Positions 24,171-32,032 of a stretch of 64,000 nucleotides of DNA are shown here, piece after piece. Origin of the DNA: Anaerolineales bacterium. GTDB taxonomy: Bacteria; Chloroflexota; Anaerolineae; Anaerolineales; UBA4823. The DNA is taken from the NCBI GenBank assembly GCA_020060465.1, contig JAGVAD010000007.1, positions 152,608-216,607 of the forward strand. The letters run 5' to 3'. The position numbers and the translations under genes were made by a program. How positions within the stretch are numbered: the first letter of the stretch is position 1; each line of letters begins with the position of its first letter. Under the pieces are notes generated by a model, which was given only the letters and a program-made list of their open reading frames with translations, ran no database searches and was not told the origin of the DNA.

Positions 24171-25423
24171 ATAACAAACGTCTCCTCTCGATTTTCTTGG
24201 TAGTCTTCGTTGACTTGCTCGGCTTCGGGCTTATCCTGCCCCTCCTGCCCTTCTACGCCGAATCCTACGGCGCCAGCCCGACCGTCGTCGGCCTGCTGGT
24301 GGCTTCCTACGCCGCCGCCTCGCTGATAGGTTCGCCCCTCCTCGGACGCCTCTCCGACCGCTACGGCCGCCGCCCGATTCTGCTCGTGAGCGTCTTCGGG
24401 ACGCTGCTGGGCTTCCTTCTGCTCGGCTTTGCTGCGCCTATTGGGGAGATGCTGGCGCGCTGGCTGGCGCCCTCTGCCACCAAAACCTTCGTGCTGGGCG
24501 TGCTGTTCCTTGCCCGCCTCCTGGACGGGGCGACGGCGGGTAACATCACCGTTGCACAGGCCTACATCTCGGATGTGACCGATGAGAAGAACCGCGCCAA
24601 AGGCCTTGGTCTGATCGGAGCGGCCTTCGGGCTGGGATTCATCATCGGGCCGGCACTGGGCGGTTTGCTCAGCAAGGCCGGTTATAACGTCCCCGCCTTC
24701 GCGGCCGCAGGCGTGGCAACCTTCAACCTATTGGCGATTGCCTTCTTCCTGCCCGAGTCGCTCTCGCTGGCGCGGCGGGCAGAGATTGCCCAAATTCAAC
24801 GACCTCCATTTACGCTGGGCGCCCTTTGGCAGGCGCTGCGCCGTCCCGTGGTCGGGCCGCTCCTGCACCTGCGCTTCTTCTACGGCATGGCCTTTTCCCT
24901 CTTCCAGAGTATCTTCTCGCTCTATGCCCAGGCTATCGGCCTGACCTCCGACCGCACCGGCTACGTGCTGGCTTATGTCGGCTTGCTGTCGGTCATCGTG
25001 CAAGGCGTGCTGATCGGCGTGCTGACCAAACGTTTCCGCGAAAACAGCCTTATCATCACCGGCCTGTGGGTGATGGGCTTCTCCTTCATCGGCTGGGCGC
25101 TGACCCGCAATCTGGGGACTCTGCTCATCGTTCTGCTGCCGCTGGCCGTTTCGGGCGGCGTGCTGAATACCGTCATTCAATCGGCGCTGACCAAATCGGT
25201 CTCGCGCGACGAACTGGGCGGGACGCTCGGCTTGGCGGGCGCACTCGAATCCATCACCCGCGTCATCGCCCCAACCGTCGGCGGCTTCCTGCTAGGGACG
25301 CTGGGCGTTTGGGCGCCGGGCGTCTTCTCGGCGCTGATGCTTCTCTGGTCGGTCTGGTTCGCGTATCGGCGCATCGTGTTGGTCAAAATGCCGGGCGTTC
25401 CCCCGGCGACGGAGATTGCGTAG
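24167..25423 (+). CDS. TetA-like MFS multidrug/tetracycline exporter
   Basis: A 418-aa protein with 12 predicted helices. Helix 1 reads FVVFVDLLGFGLILPLLPFY, the D-x-x-G-F-G-x-x-x-P pattern of DHA1 drug antiporters. The motif-A loop is LLGRLSDRYGRRPIL, and motif C is GAAFGLGFIIGPALGG in helix 5. This is closest in layout to the TetA/bacillibactin-exporter group. The substrate is not inferable. It ends at GCGTAG, followed by 11-bp tandem repeats and a REP-like hairpin. Confidence 0.88.
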   Translation: MNNKRLLSIFLVVFVDLLGFGLILPLLPFYAESYGASPTVVGLLVASYAAASLIGSPLLGRLSDRYGRRPILLVSVFGTLLGFLLLGFAAPIGEMLARWLAPSATKTFVLGVLFLARLLDGATAGNITVAQAYISDVTDEKNRAKGLGLIGAAFGLGFIIGPALGGLLSKAGYNVPAFAAAGVATFNLLAIAFFLPESLSLARRAEIAQIQRPPFTLGALWQALRRPVVGPLLHLRFFYGMAFSLFQSIFSLYAQAIGLTSDRTGYVLAYVGLLSVIVQGVLIGVLTKRFRENSLIITGLWVMGFSFIGWALTRNLGTLLIVLLPLAVSGGVLNTVIQSALTKSVSRDELGGTLGLAGALESITRVIAPTVGGFLLGTLGVWAPGVFSALMLLWSVWFAYRRIVLVKMPGVPPATEIA

Positions 25424-25465
25424 AAATTGCGTAGAAATTGCGTAGGACAACCTTTCAGGTTGTCC
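25414..25465. repeat. 11-bp tandem repeat followed by REP-like hairpin
   Basis: AATTGCGTAGA-type units occur at 25414, 25425 and 25436, starting inside the last codons of the MFS gene. The hairpin GGACAACC-TTTCA-GGTTGTCC (25445-25465) follows with GTAG at its foot (25442-25445). The arrangement mirrors that at 23120-23222. Confidence 0.75.
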
Positions 25466-25506
25466 TTGACAACGATAGGCTAAAGGCCTGACTAAGGAAA
25501 ACCGCC

Positions 25507-26259
25507 ATGACTGCTCACAAAAAACGCTCCTTTCTCTCTCGTCTTCTACTTGCCCTGGTCAGTGTGCTGGTCCTGGCGGTTCTAGCCTTCATCGTCTGGG
25601 GTTCTACCGCCGCCCGCCCCATGCCGGAAGTCTTCGAACGTGTGCCGGGGCTGAACGAAGTCGGCGCAAGTGAGCGCTGGCTGACCTTCTTGCCAGATGG
25701 CAGTGCACCGACCCTCGGCCTGATTCTCTACCCCGGCGGCCGGGTGGACTTCCGCGCCTACGCTCCGACCGCACAGGCCATCGCCGACCAGGGCTACCTG
25801 GTCATCCTGGTGCGCATGCCGCTCAATCTGGCTGTCTTCGAGCCGAATGCAGCCGATGAGGTCATCGCCGCGCACCCCGAAATCGAACGCTGGGCCGTGG
25901 GCGGACACTCCCTCGGCGGGGCGATGGCCGCACATTTTGTCGCCACCCACCCCGGCACGGTGGACGGTCTCGTGCTGTGGGCGGCCTACCCGGCCTCATC
26001 GGATGACCTCAGTCGGTCGGGGGTGCGCGCCGTTTCGATTTCAGCCTCGCTTGATGGCCTGGCCACGCCTGATAAGATTGCTGCTTCTCGTTCCCTGCTG
26101 CCGCCCGATACTGTTTGGGTGACCATCGCGGGCGGCAACCATGCCCAATTTGGCTGGTACGGCCCGCAGCAGGGCGACAATCTTGCCGCGATTGCGCGGG
26201 AGATTCAGCAAATGCAAATCGTCCAGGCCACAGTTGCGCTGCTAGAACGTCTGAAGTAG
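25507..26259 (+). CDS. Alpha/beta hydrolase with N-terminal membrane anchor
   Basis: A 250-aa protein with AAGGA before the ATG. An N-terminal helix (LLLALVSVLVLAVLAFIVW) acts as signal anchor. The hydrolase core has LGLILYPGGRVDFRAYAPTA, the nucleophile elbow GGHSLGGAMAAHF, a candidate acid in ISASLDGLA and a candidate His in IAGGNHAQFGWYG. This fits the small alpha/beta hydrolase group (PF12695-like). Its stop TAG is part of the GTAG foot of the first REP-like hairpin of array A. Confidence 0.83.
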   Translation: MTAHKKRSFLSRLLLALVSVLVLAVLAFIVWGSTAARPMPEVFERVPGLNEVGASERWLTFLPDGSAPTLGLILYPGGRVDFRAYAPTAQAIADQGYLVILVRMPLNLAVFEPNAADEVIAAHPEIERWAVGGHSLGGAMAAHFVATHPGTVDGLVLWAAYPASSDDLSRSGVRAVSISASLDGLATPDKIAASRSLLPPDTVWVTIAGGNHAQFGWYGPQQGDNLAAIAREIQQMQIVQATVALLERLK

Positions 26260-26633
26260 GACGGCCTTTCAAGGCCGTCTGAATCAGACAGGCTGGAAAG
26301 CCTGTCCTACACGATAAACCGTCGACAGCCTTTCCAGGCCGTCCGAAACAGACAGGCTGGAAAACCTGTGCTACAAGTTCGATTTGTAGGACGGCCTTTC
26401 AAGGCTGTCCAAATAGACAGGCTGGAAAGCCTGTGCTACAAGTTCGATTTGTAAGACGGCCTTTCCAGGCCGTCCGAAACAGACAGGCTGGAAAGCCTGT
26501 GCTACAAGTTCGATTTGTAGGACGGCCTTTTGAGGCCGTCCAAACGGACAGGCTGGAAAGCCTGTCCTACACGACAAACCGTCGACGGTCTTTCGAGATC
26601 GTCCAAATAGACAGGCTGGAAAGCCTGTCCTAC
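26256..26633. repeat. REP-like array A (six paired hairpins)
   Basis: Six units of about 60-66 bp. Each unit holds a GGACGGCC/GGCCGTCC-type hairpin with loop TTTCCA, TTTCAA or TTTTGA, then GACAGGCT-GGAA-AGCCTGTC, then TAC. Units are joined by two linker types: ACACGACAAACCGTCGACGG (positions 1-2 and 5-6) and CAAGTTCGATTTGTAGG (positions 2-3, 3-4, 4-5). Each hairpin starts with GTAG or a variant on its own strand, as in enterobacterial REP/BIME elements. The array begins at the stop codon of the upstream hydrolase and ends 18 bp before the RAYT start. Confidence 0.9.
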
Positions 26634-26651
26634 GAACTGTGGAGTTTCTCT

Positions 26652-27299
26652 ATGCCCGAAGAAAAAATTTTCTACCGCCGCCATTTACCCCACTTTCAAC
26701 CGCCTGGCGCTACGATTTTCGCCACCTTCAGGTTATACAACTCCTTGCCTTCTGCCGTTATAGAACGCCTTATCCACGAGGCTGAAATGCTGGAATCCAC
26801 TTTTGCTACATTATCTCCCACTGAACGCCCTCATCATGCACTTGAAGCGCGCAAAAAGATGTTTGCTCAATGGGATTTAGCCCTCCAGCAACAACAAGGA
26901 GAATCGCAATGGTTGGCTAGAGATGAAGTTGCCAAAATCGTTGCTGACGCCTTGCATTATCTGGACGAGAAAAAGTATGAGTTGATTGCTTATTGCATCA
27001 TGTCTAACCATGTTCATGTAGTGTTCAAACCATTGGTAAAGCAACAGGACAAACAAGGTGAACACTATTACCCTTTGGGAGAGATTATGCAATCCATCAA
27101 AGGTTTCACGGCTTGGCAAGCCAACCGTTCGTTAGGGCGCAAAGGTCCTTTCTGGCAAGATGAGAGTTATGATCATGTTGTCCGTGATGAGAGAGAACTT
27201 CAGAAGATTGTTGAGTATGTGTTGATGAACCCGGTTAAGGCCAAACTGGTAGAAAGCCCAGATATGTGGAAGTGGTCTTATTGCAAGTTCGATTTGTAG
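26652..27299 (+). CDS. REP-associated tyrosine transposase (RAYT, Y1_Tnp/IS200-like)
   Basis: 215 aa from ATG 26652 (GGAG ~10 nt upstream); the longer in-frame reading to 26433 only translates repeats. The HUH motif is in ELIAYCIMSNHVHVVFKPL (residues ~110-128). The catalytic-Tyr helix is in GPFWQDESYDHVVRDE, followed by YVLMNPVKAKLVESPDMWKWS, both typical of RAYTs. Such proteins nick single-stranded REP hairpins next to a GTAG tetranucleotide and are not self-mobile insertion sequences. The last codons (CKFDL, stop) equal the array linker CAAGTTCGATTTGTAG. It lies between two REP-like arrays, its presumed substrate. Confidence 0.92.
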   Translation: MPEEKIFYRRHLPHFQPPGATIFATFRLYNSLPSAVIERLIHEAEMLESTFATLSPTERPHHALEARKKMFAQWDLALQQQQGESQWLARDEVAKIVADALHYLDEKKYELIAYCIMSNHVHVVFKPLVKQQDKQGEHYYPLGEIMQSIKGFTAWQANRSLGRKGPFWQDESYDHVVRDERELQKIVEYVLMNPVKAKLVESPDMWKWSYCKFDL

Positions 27300-27773
27300 G
27301 ACGGCCTTTTGAGGCTGTCCAAACGGACAGGCTGGAAAGCCTACAAGTTCGATTTGTAGGACGGTCTTTTGAGGCCGTCCAAATGGACAGGCTGGAAAGC
27401 CTGCCCTACACGACAAACCGTCGACGGCCTTTCCAGGCCGTCTAAACGGACAGGCTGGAAAGCCTGTGCTACAAATTCGATTTGTAAGACGGCCTTTTGA
27501 GGCCGTCCAAATAGACGAGCTGGAAAGCCTGCGCTACACGACAAACCGTCGACGGTCTTTCGAGGCCGTCTGAAACGGACAGGCTGGAAAGCCTGTCCTA
27601 CATGACAAACCGTCGACGGTCTTTCGAGGCCGTCCGAAACGGACAGGCTGGAAAGCCTGTCCTACACGACAAACCGTCGACGGTCTTTCGAGGCCGTCCA
27701 AATAGACAGGCTGGAAAGCCTGCCCTACACGACAAACCGTCGACGGTCTTTCGAAGCCGTCTGAAACAGACAA
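27296..27773. repeat. REP-like array B (seven paired hairpins plus a truncated one)
   Basis: It begins with the GTAG containing the RAYT stop codon. Seven units with GACAGGCTGGAAAGCC-type second hairpins are seen (one variant, GACGAGCTGG), plus an eighth cut off at GACAAGTGCCC. The TGACAAACCGTCGACGG/CGACAAACCGTCGACGG linker dominates here (five times), with two copies of the CAAGTTCGATTTGTA type. Spacing is about 62-66 bp. The last units are almost identical, which points to recent tandem amplification. Confidence 0.9.
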
Positions 27774-27994
27774 GTGCCCTTTCCAAAGCAGCAAATTCGA
27801 CCCGAAAAGCGGCGAAAACCTGGACTGGGTAACCGGCTTCGCCGTCATGCGTGTCCCTGGATAGTCGCGCCGCCTGCTGGAGATGGGCAAGCGCCGCTGC
27901 GCCGGTGATCACTTTCAACGTGATGATTGAGGACGGAAAATTGTATGTGAAAATGTAGAATAAGCCTCAAGGCTTGTTCCATAACAGAAAGCCT
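27774..27994. other. Intergenic segment with decayed coding remnants
   Basis: About 220 bp after the array. Short plus-strand readings such as FDPKSGENLDWVTGFAVMRV (to a TAG near 27864) and ITFNVMIEDGKLYVKM (to 27958) look protein-like but lie in different frames and lack starts. They may be pieces of a gene destroyed by the repeat array. A small hairpin AAGCCTCAAGGCTT occurs at 27963-27976. Confidence 0.35.
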
Positions 27995-28453
27995 ATGACC
28001 AACGTTTATCGCCTGATTCGCCAACAATTCATCCCCGCCCCCATCGAACGGGTGTGGGCGTACTTTGCCACCCCTGCCAACCTGAACGAGATGACCCCGC
28101 CCGACCTGGATTTCGAGATTGTCTGCGGCGGTGAGCCGCCCATGTACGAGGGACAGATCATCGAGTACCGCGTGCGCTTCCTGCCTTTCGTCCGCTCGCT
28201 GTGGCTGACGGAAATTGTTCATGTCACCGAGTGCCGCTCCTTCGTAGATGAACAGCGCCTTGGCCCGTATCGCTTCTGGTATCATGAACATCTCTTTGAG
28301 CCGGTTGAAGGCGGCGTGCAGATGACCGACCGTCTCACCTACGCCTTGCTCTTCGGCGTGCTCGGCGACCTGGTGCATGCCCTCTGGGTGCGCCGCAAAC
28401 TGGAACACATCTTCGATTTCCGCCGCCAGAAAGTGGCGCAGATTTTTGGATAA
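27995..28453 (+). CDS. SRPBCC family protein
   Basis: A 152-aa single-domain protein. The N-terminus YRLIRQQFIPAPIERVWAYFATPANLNEMTPP is the opening strand and helix of the START/polyketide-cyclase-like fold. It continues with RFLPFVRSLWLTEI, GPYRFWYHEHLFEPVEGGVQMTDRLTY and a C-terminal helix of the type RRKLEHIFDFRR. Close relatives are annotated as ligand-binding or SDR-associated proteins. The ligand is unknown. ATG 27995 is used rather than an upstream TTG. Confidence 0.82.
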   Translation: MTNVYRLIRQQFIPAPIERVWAYFATPANLNEMTPPDLDFEIVCGGEPPMYEGQIIEYRVRFLPFVRSLWLTEIVHVTECRSFVDEQRLGPYRFWYHEHLFEPVEGGVQMTDRLTYALLFGVLGDLVHALWVRRKLEHIFDFRRQKVAQIFG

Positions 28454-28624
28454 ACTCAATTCGGAAAATCTTATAATTCGCAACCGACGGTACGTTCTGC
28501 TCGAATCGGACGAAGTCCGAGAAAAACCCGTCGGCGTGACGCGCATGCGCAAGAAAATGGTCTTCTGGAAGTCGCTACCAGGGTGGGCTTTACCATTCCC
28601 GTATCTTGTTCTACAATTGGCGGC

Positions 28625-28864
28625 ATGAAGGTTTCAGTTTATCTGCACACCATCCTGGCGCGGCAGACGCCTGAAGGCGAGGTGCGCCACCTGGAGCTGG
28701 AATTGCCGCCGGGCGGCAGCATGGCAGATTTGCTGCAACAGCTCCGGTTGCCGCTGGATGGCGACCAGATCATGCTGGTGGTCAATGGGGTGATGGTAGA
28801 TGAAGGACACTTGTTGAAGGACGGTGATCGGGTGAACCTGATGCCGGCCATTTCGGGCGGTTGA
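28625..28864 (+). CDS. MoaD/ThiS-type sulfur carrier-like protein
   Basis: A 79-aa ubiquitin-like protein: MKVSVYLHTILARQTPEG, a beta-grasp middle with MLVVNGVMVDEGHLLKDGDRV, and the C-terminal ISGG. The terminal Gly-Gly is the site thiocarboxylated by an E1-like partner in MoaD, ThiS and tungsten/molybdenum cofactor carriers. No MoaE, MoeB or sulfur-mobilising gene is adjacent, so the pathway is open. TTTACC and TACAAT with a 17-bp spacer lie just upstream, which would give a nearly leaderless mRNA. Confidence 0.8.
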   Translation: MKVSVYLHTILARQTPEGEVRHLELELPPGGSMADLLQQLRLPLDGDQIMLVVNGVMVDEGHLLKDGDRVNLMPAISGG

Positions 28865-28888
28865 GCTTACGCCGCAGGATGTTTTGCT

Positions 28889-31318
28889 CTATTTTCCCAA
28901 TAACTGAGCGAACCACAGCCCCAATAATTCTCCTGCGGGCTTGCCATGCACCGAACTTGAGGCGTCGCGCAGCGCAGCGGCGGGATTATATCCCACCGCT
29001 ATCACCCCGCCGATCCAATCGCGTTGCGCCGCGGCGCTCAGCGCGGTTTGATATAAATCCACCTGCGTCTGTAATGTGGGGTCGGTAGGGATGTCCAATG
29101 CCAGCAGGACGGGCGCGCCGCTGATGAGTTGCGTCGGCCAAACCACGCTGTCCAGCCAACTTTCCAGATCCCTCCCCAACACGCTCTCAAAACTCTCCCC
29201 AGGGGGGATGGTCAGGGTGAGATAGATCAGATCGAACGCATCCAGGAAGGACGGCGGCGTTTCGATCCGGTCCGAGGAGATGGACCAGAACAATTTACCG
29301 CCATAGCGGCTGCGTACCTCTGCCAGCAAAGAGCGCCAACGCGTCTCGGCATCCGCCGGCGCGCCGGAAGGCTGACCATCTGGCAGCACGCCGTTGGGAA
29401 GAGCTGGCGTCAACCAATCGCCGCCTAAGATGAGCGCCTCCGCGCCGCTGGCTGTAGCCAGGTCGGTGTGATGCAAGACGAAGGCGCGGTATTGCTCGAA
29501 CCACACCGGCCACCAGCCGGGCGACTCGCGTGGCGCGCTGGCCCACCACTGATCCCAGCGGATGGCAAAATTGACATCAGGGTACAGGGCGGTGTTCAAG
29601 CCGCGCCCTTTTACCTGTTGAAGCATATCCGTCAGATCGAACCAGGAAGCGTCGCGTTCGGGATTGCGCAGCAGGATCGGCGGGTTGTTGCCCGGCGCAG
29701 CCCGTCCATAGCTCCAGGTAGGAGAGATCACCACCAGGTTGGCGTTGATTTTTTGAATGTCATCCAGCGCGGCTGGAAACAGCGATCTATACGCCGGGTG
29801 ATAGCGCGGCGAAAGCGCCACCCCGGCGGCAAACGCGCCAGACTTGGGCGCGGTTTCCACGATGGGGAGGGATGCGTCGGCGGAACTCGACCAGTTTGCC
29901 CAGGCGGTGATTTGATCGGTGATTGTCTGGGGCTGGTCGCTGAGCTGCACCACGCGACCGGGATGATCCACGCCGGGTGTTTGCGCATCGTCGGCGAAGC
30001 CGCATTGTCCGTTGCGGCAATAGCGGTAGCGCAGCTCGGCGGGCAATTCTAACGGGCTGTACAGGACATAAGCCCAGCGCCCGCCGCCCAGGTTCCACAT
30101 CGGCAGTGGTTCTGTCCAGCCAATTAGCGGGTTGAACTGAATGGAAATGAAATCTTGCGGAGGCGTGTCAGCCGGGGCGTGTACATCAAAGGTCAGGCTG
30201 CTCTTCGCTCCGTCTTGCCAGGTCTCCACTGTATCTTCCACCAGCAGCGTTTGCTCCGGCACGATCAACTGGCGCAGGCGCAGACTGCCATCTGAATTGC
30301 GTTCCGCATTCCAGAATCCGTCGCCCAGGGTATATTTATAGCGCACATCTGCGCCGACTGGCAGCGAGACGGTGAGGGTGTAACGCCCGTCGGACAGCGG
30401 CTTCATCACGGGCATGTTGGCGGGCAGGGCGCTGGCGCCCAAAGCCAGGTCGGCGAAGGTGTTGCCTAGCGTATAAGTGTTGCCCGCCAGGCGCACCGGA
30501 ATCACCGGCAACGTGCCTTCTGGCACGCGCACCACAAAGACCACATTGGAAAACTTTGCTGGTTGAAGCTGGATAGGCGCAGGAGTGGTGGATTCGGCAG
30601 CCACACGCGCCCCTTGCTGAAACGTTTGATATGCGCCATCTATGGCGTAAGCGGTCAAGTTGTGCACGCCGGGCGGCAATCCTTCCAGCAAGAAGGAACC
30701 GTCGGAGGCGGTGAAGGTCTGCGCCCCTCCAGCGGCGATGAGCAGATTGGCGATGGGTTGGCCGGTTACGGCGTCGCTGGCGCTTCCAGCGATGCGTCCG
30801 CTGGGCAGCATATAAGCTGTATCCGTCCAGCGGCTGATGACATCATCCACAAACCCTTGACCGACGACGTGATAGATGCGATAACGCACCGCTGAGCCGT
30901 CCGAGAGGTGTTCTGCTACGCGGATCGGTCCGATAGAACGCTCGTAGCGGTACTTGATCAGACTGCCGATGCGGAAAGGTAGCGTGATGACATACACGGG
31001 CGAGCTTTCGTTGCCGGGGATGGGCGCGCCGGGTTCCATTGGATAGACCTGCGCGTTCAAAGCCAGGCCGGTCACTTCATCCAGCAGGCTGAGATAGATC
31101 AGTGTGTCGGGCGGGGTATTGGGAGGGGCGACGACGCGGAAACTGGTCAACGTCTCTGGCACGGGCAATTGATCGGCGGAGACTTGAGCCGTAGGCGCGG
31201 CTGTATTTTGCGAGGCAGCGGGGGCGGTCGCAACCAGTTCTGGCATGTTGCAGCCTTGCGCCGTAAAGATGAATGCAGCGAGCAAGCACACACGGGCGAT
31301 GGTTTTGAGATGGTTCAT
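28889..31318 (-). CDS. Large lipoprotein with CBM20-like domains and a glycosidase-like barrel
   Basis: An 809-aa protein with lipobox FTAQGC (Cys23). Regions in order: an Ig-like domain (~60-165) with IKYRYERSIGPIR; a carboxypeptidase-regulatory-like domain (~172-250) with GSASDAVTGQPIANLLI; and two further domains (~255-370 and ~375-480) each with VRYKYTLGDGFWNAE- or LRYRYCRNGQCG-like strands, the layout of starch-binding CBM20-like modules. The last ~310 residues look like a (beta/alpha)8 barrel (VVISPTWSYGR, TALYPDVNF, ALILGGDWL, KLFWSISS). It is likely a surface carbohydrate-binding protein or hydrolase; catalytic acids are not certain. Confidence 0.65.
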   Translation of the reverse strand: MNHLKTIARVCLLAAFIFTAQGCNMPELVATAPAASQNTAAPTAQVSADQLPVPETLTSFRVVAPPNTPPDTLIYLSLLDEVTGLALNAQVYPMEPGAPIPGNESSPVYVITLPFRIGSLIKYRYERSIGPIRVAEHLSDGSAVRYRIYHVVGQGFVDDVISRWTDTAYMLPSGRIAGSASDAVTGQPIANLLIAAGGAQTFTASDGSFLLEGLPPGVHNLTAYAIDGAYQTFQQGARVAAESTTPAPIQLQPAKFSNVVFVVRVPEGTLPVIPVRLAGNTYTLGNTFADLALGASALPANMPVMKPLSDGRYTLTVSLPVGADVRYKYTLGDGFWNAERNSDGSLRLRQLIVPEQTLLVEDTVETWQDGAKSSLTFDVHAPADTPPQDFISIQFNPLIGWTEPLPMWNLGGGRWAYVLYSPLELPAELRYRYCRNGQCGFADDAQTPGVDHPGRVVQLSDQPQTITDQITAWANWSSSADASLPIVETAPKSGAFAAGVALSPRYHPAYRSLFPAALDDIQKINANLVVISPTWSYGRAAPGNNPPILLRNPERDASWFDLTDMLQQVKGRGLNTALYPDVNFAIRWDQWWASAPRESPGWWPVWFEQYRAFVLHHTDLATASGAEALILGGDWLTPALPNGVLPDGQPSGAPADAETRWRSLLAEVRSRYGGKLFWSISSDRIETPPSFLDAFDLIYLTLTIPPGESFESVLGRDLESWLDSVVWPTQLISGAPVLLALDIPTDPTLQTQVDLYQTALSAAAQRDWIGGVIAVGYNPAAALRDASSSVHGKPAGELLGLWFAQLLGK

Positions 31319-31327
31319 AAGAAGATT

Positions 31328-32005
31328 TCAGCCTGATTCAGGTGCAAGAAGTGTTCCCAACCAGCGATGATGTGCTTCGCTGATTTGTTGATAAAAGACC
31401 TTTGCGCCTCCATGGGCAGGGTGACGTGCTGCCAGCGCAGGCACACCGCCGGCTTGCAAGGCTGTTTGGGCGCTGCGCCCCACAGCGATCACGTGTTGCG
31501 GCTGTAAGATGGCGATGAACTCGAGCAGCAACGGCAGCCAGTGCAGAATCTCGGCGCGGCTGGGGGCGCGATTGCTGAGCGGTCGCCCGGGCTGGTAGGG
31601 GTGCAGCGGAACACAGTTCCAGGCCAGAAAATGGGGGTGATATTGACTCAGCGCTTGCCAGAAATGCGTTGCGCTCGCTTCGCTATAGGGTTTTTTCGCG
31701 CGGCTGGTGGGTTGGCCAGCAAAGGGTAATCGTCCGGCGACAAGCTGCGCCTCGCTGCAAAACGGCGCGCCGCTGAAGCGACAACCGCGCCAACCTGGCG
31801 CTTCGCCAACGATCAAGATACGAGGTAACCGTTCAAAACTGGCCAGATAATTGCGCAGGTTGGCGCAGCGTGTAACATCCCCATCTGGTCGTTCCAACGT
31901 TGGATCGCAATCGCGGTACAAATTAAATAGCGGCCTCTCCCCGCCGACGGAGGGCAGGGGAAAGATGGTTTGTTCGATCCATTCCCAAATATTGGATAAC
32001 AACAC
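31328..32005 (-). CDS. Uracil-DNA glycosylase family protein
   Basis: 225 aa starting at TTG 32005 (or GTG 32008). Motif 1 reads ILIVGEAPGWRGCRFSGAPF (residues ~62-81), the G-E-A-P-G water-activating loop of UDG family 4/5-like enzymes. Motif 2 reads VPALAARHPAHGG near residue 195, supplying the His before P-x-H/P-x-x. The four cysteines expected for an Fe-S cluster in family 4 are not arranged normally, so it belongs to a divergent UDG-like branch. It probably removes uracil from DNA. Confidence 0.75.
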   Translation of the reverse strand: MLLSNIWEWIEQTIFPLPSVGGERPLFNLYRDCDPTLERPDGDVTRCANLRNYLASFERLPRILIVGEAPGWRGCRFSGAPFCSEAQLVAGRLPFAGQPTSRAKKPYSEASATHFWQALSQYHPHFLAWNCVPLHPYQPGRPLSNRAPSRAEILHWLPLLLEFIAILQPQHVIAVGRSAQTALQAGGVPALAARHPAHGGAKVFYQQISEAHHRWLGTLLAPESG

Positions 32006-32032
32006 GCCTGATCGCCAGAAACCTCCGCCCGG

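Noticed and set aside
26433..26651. N-terminal extension of the RAYT protein through the repeats
   Set aside because: It translates only hairpin repeats; the RAYT start with GGAG at 26652 fits homologues.
26256..27773. CRISPR array
   Set aside because: The units are palindromic, differ in sequence and have no unique spacers; only two linker types recur, and no cas gene is present.
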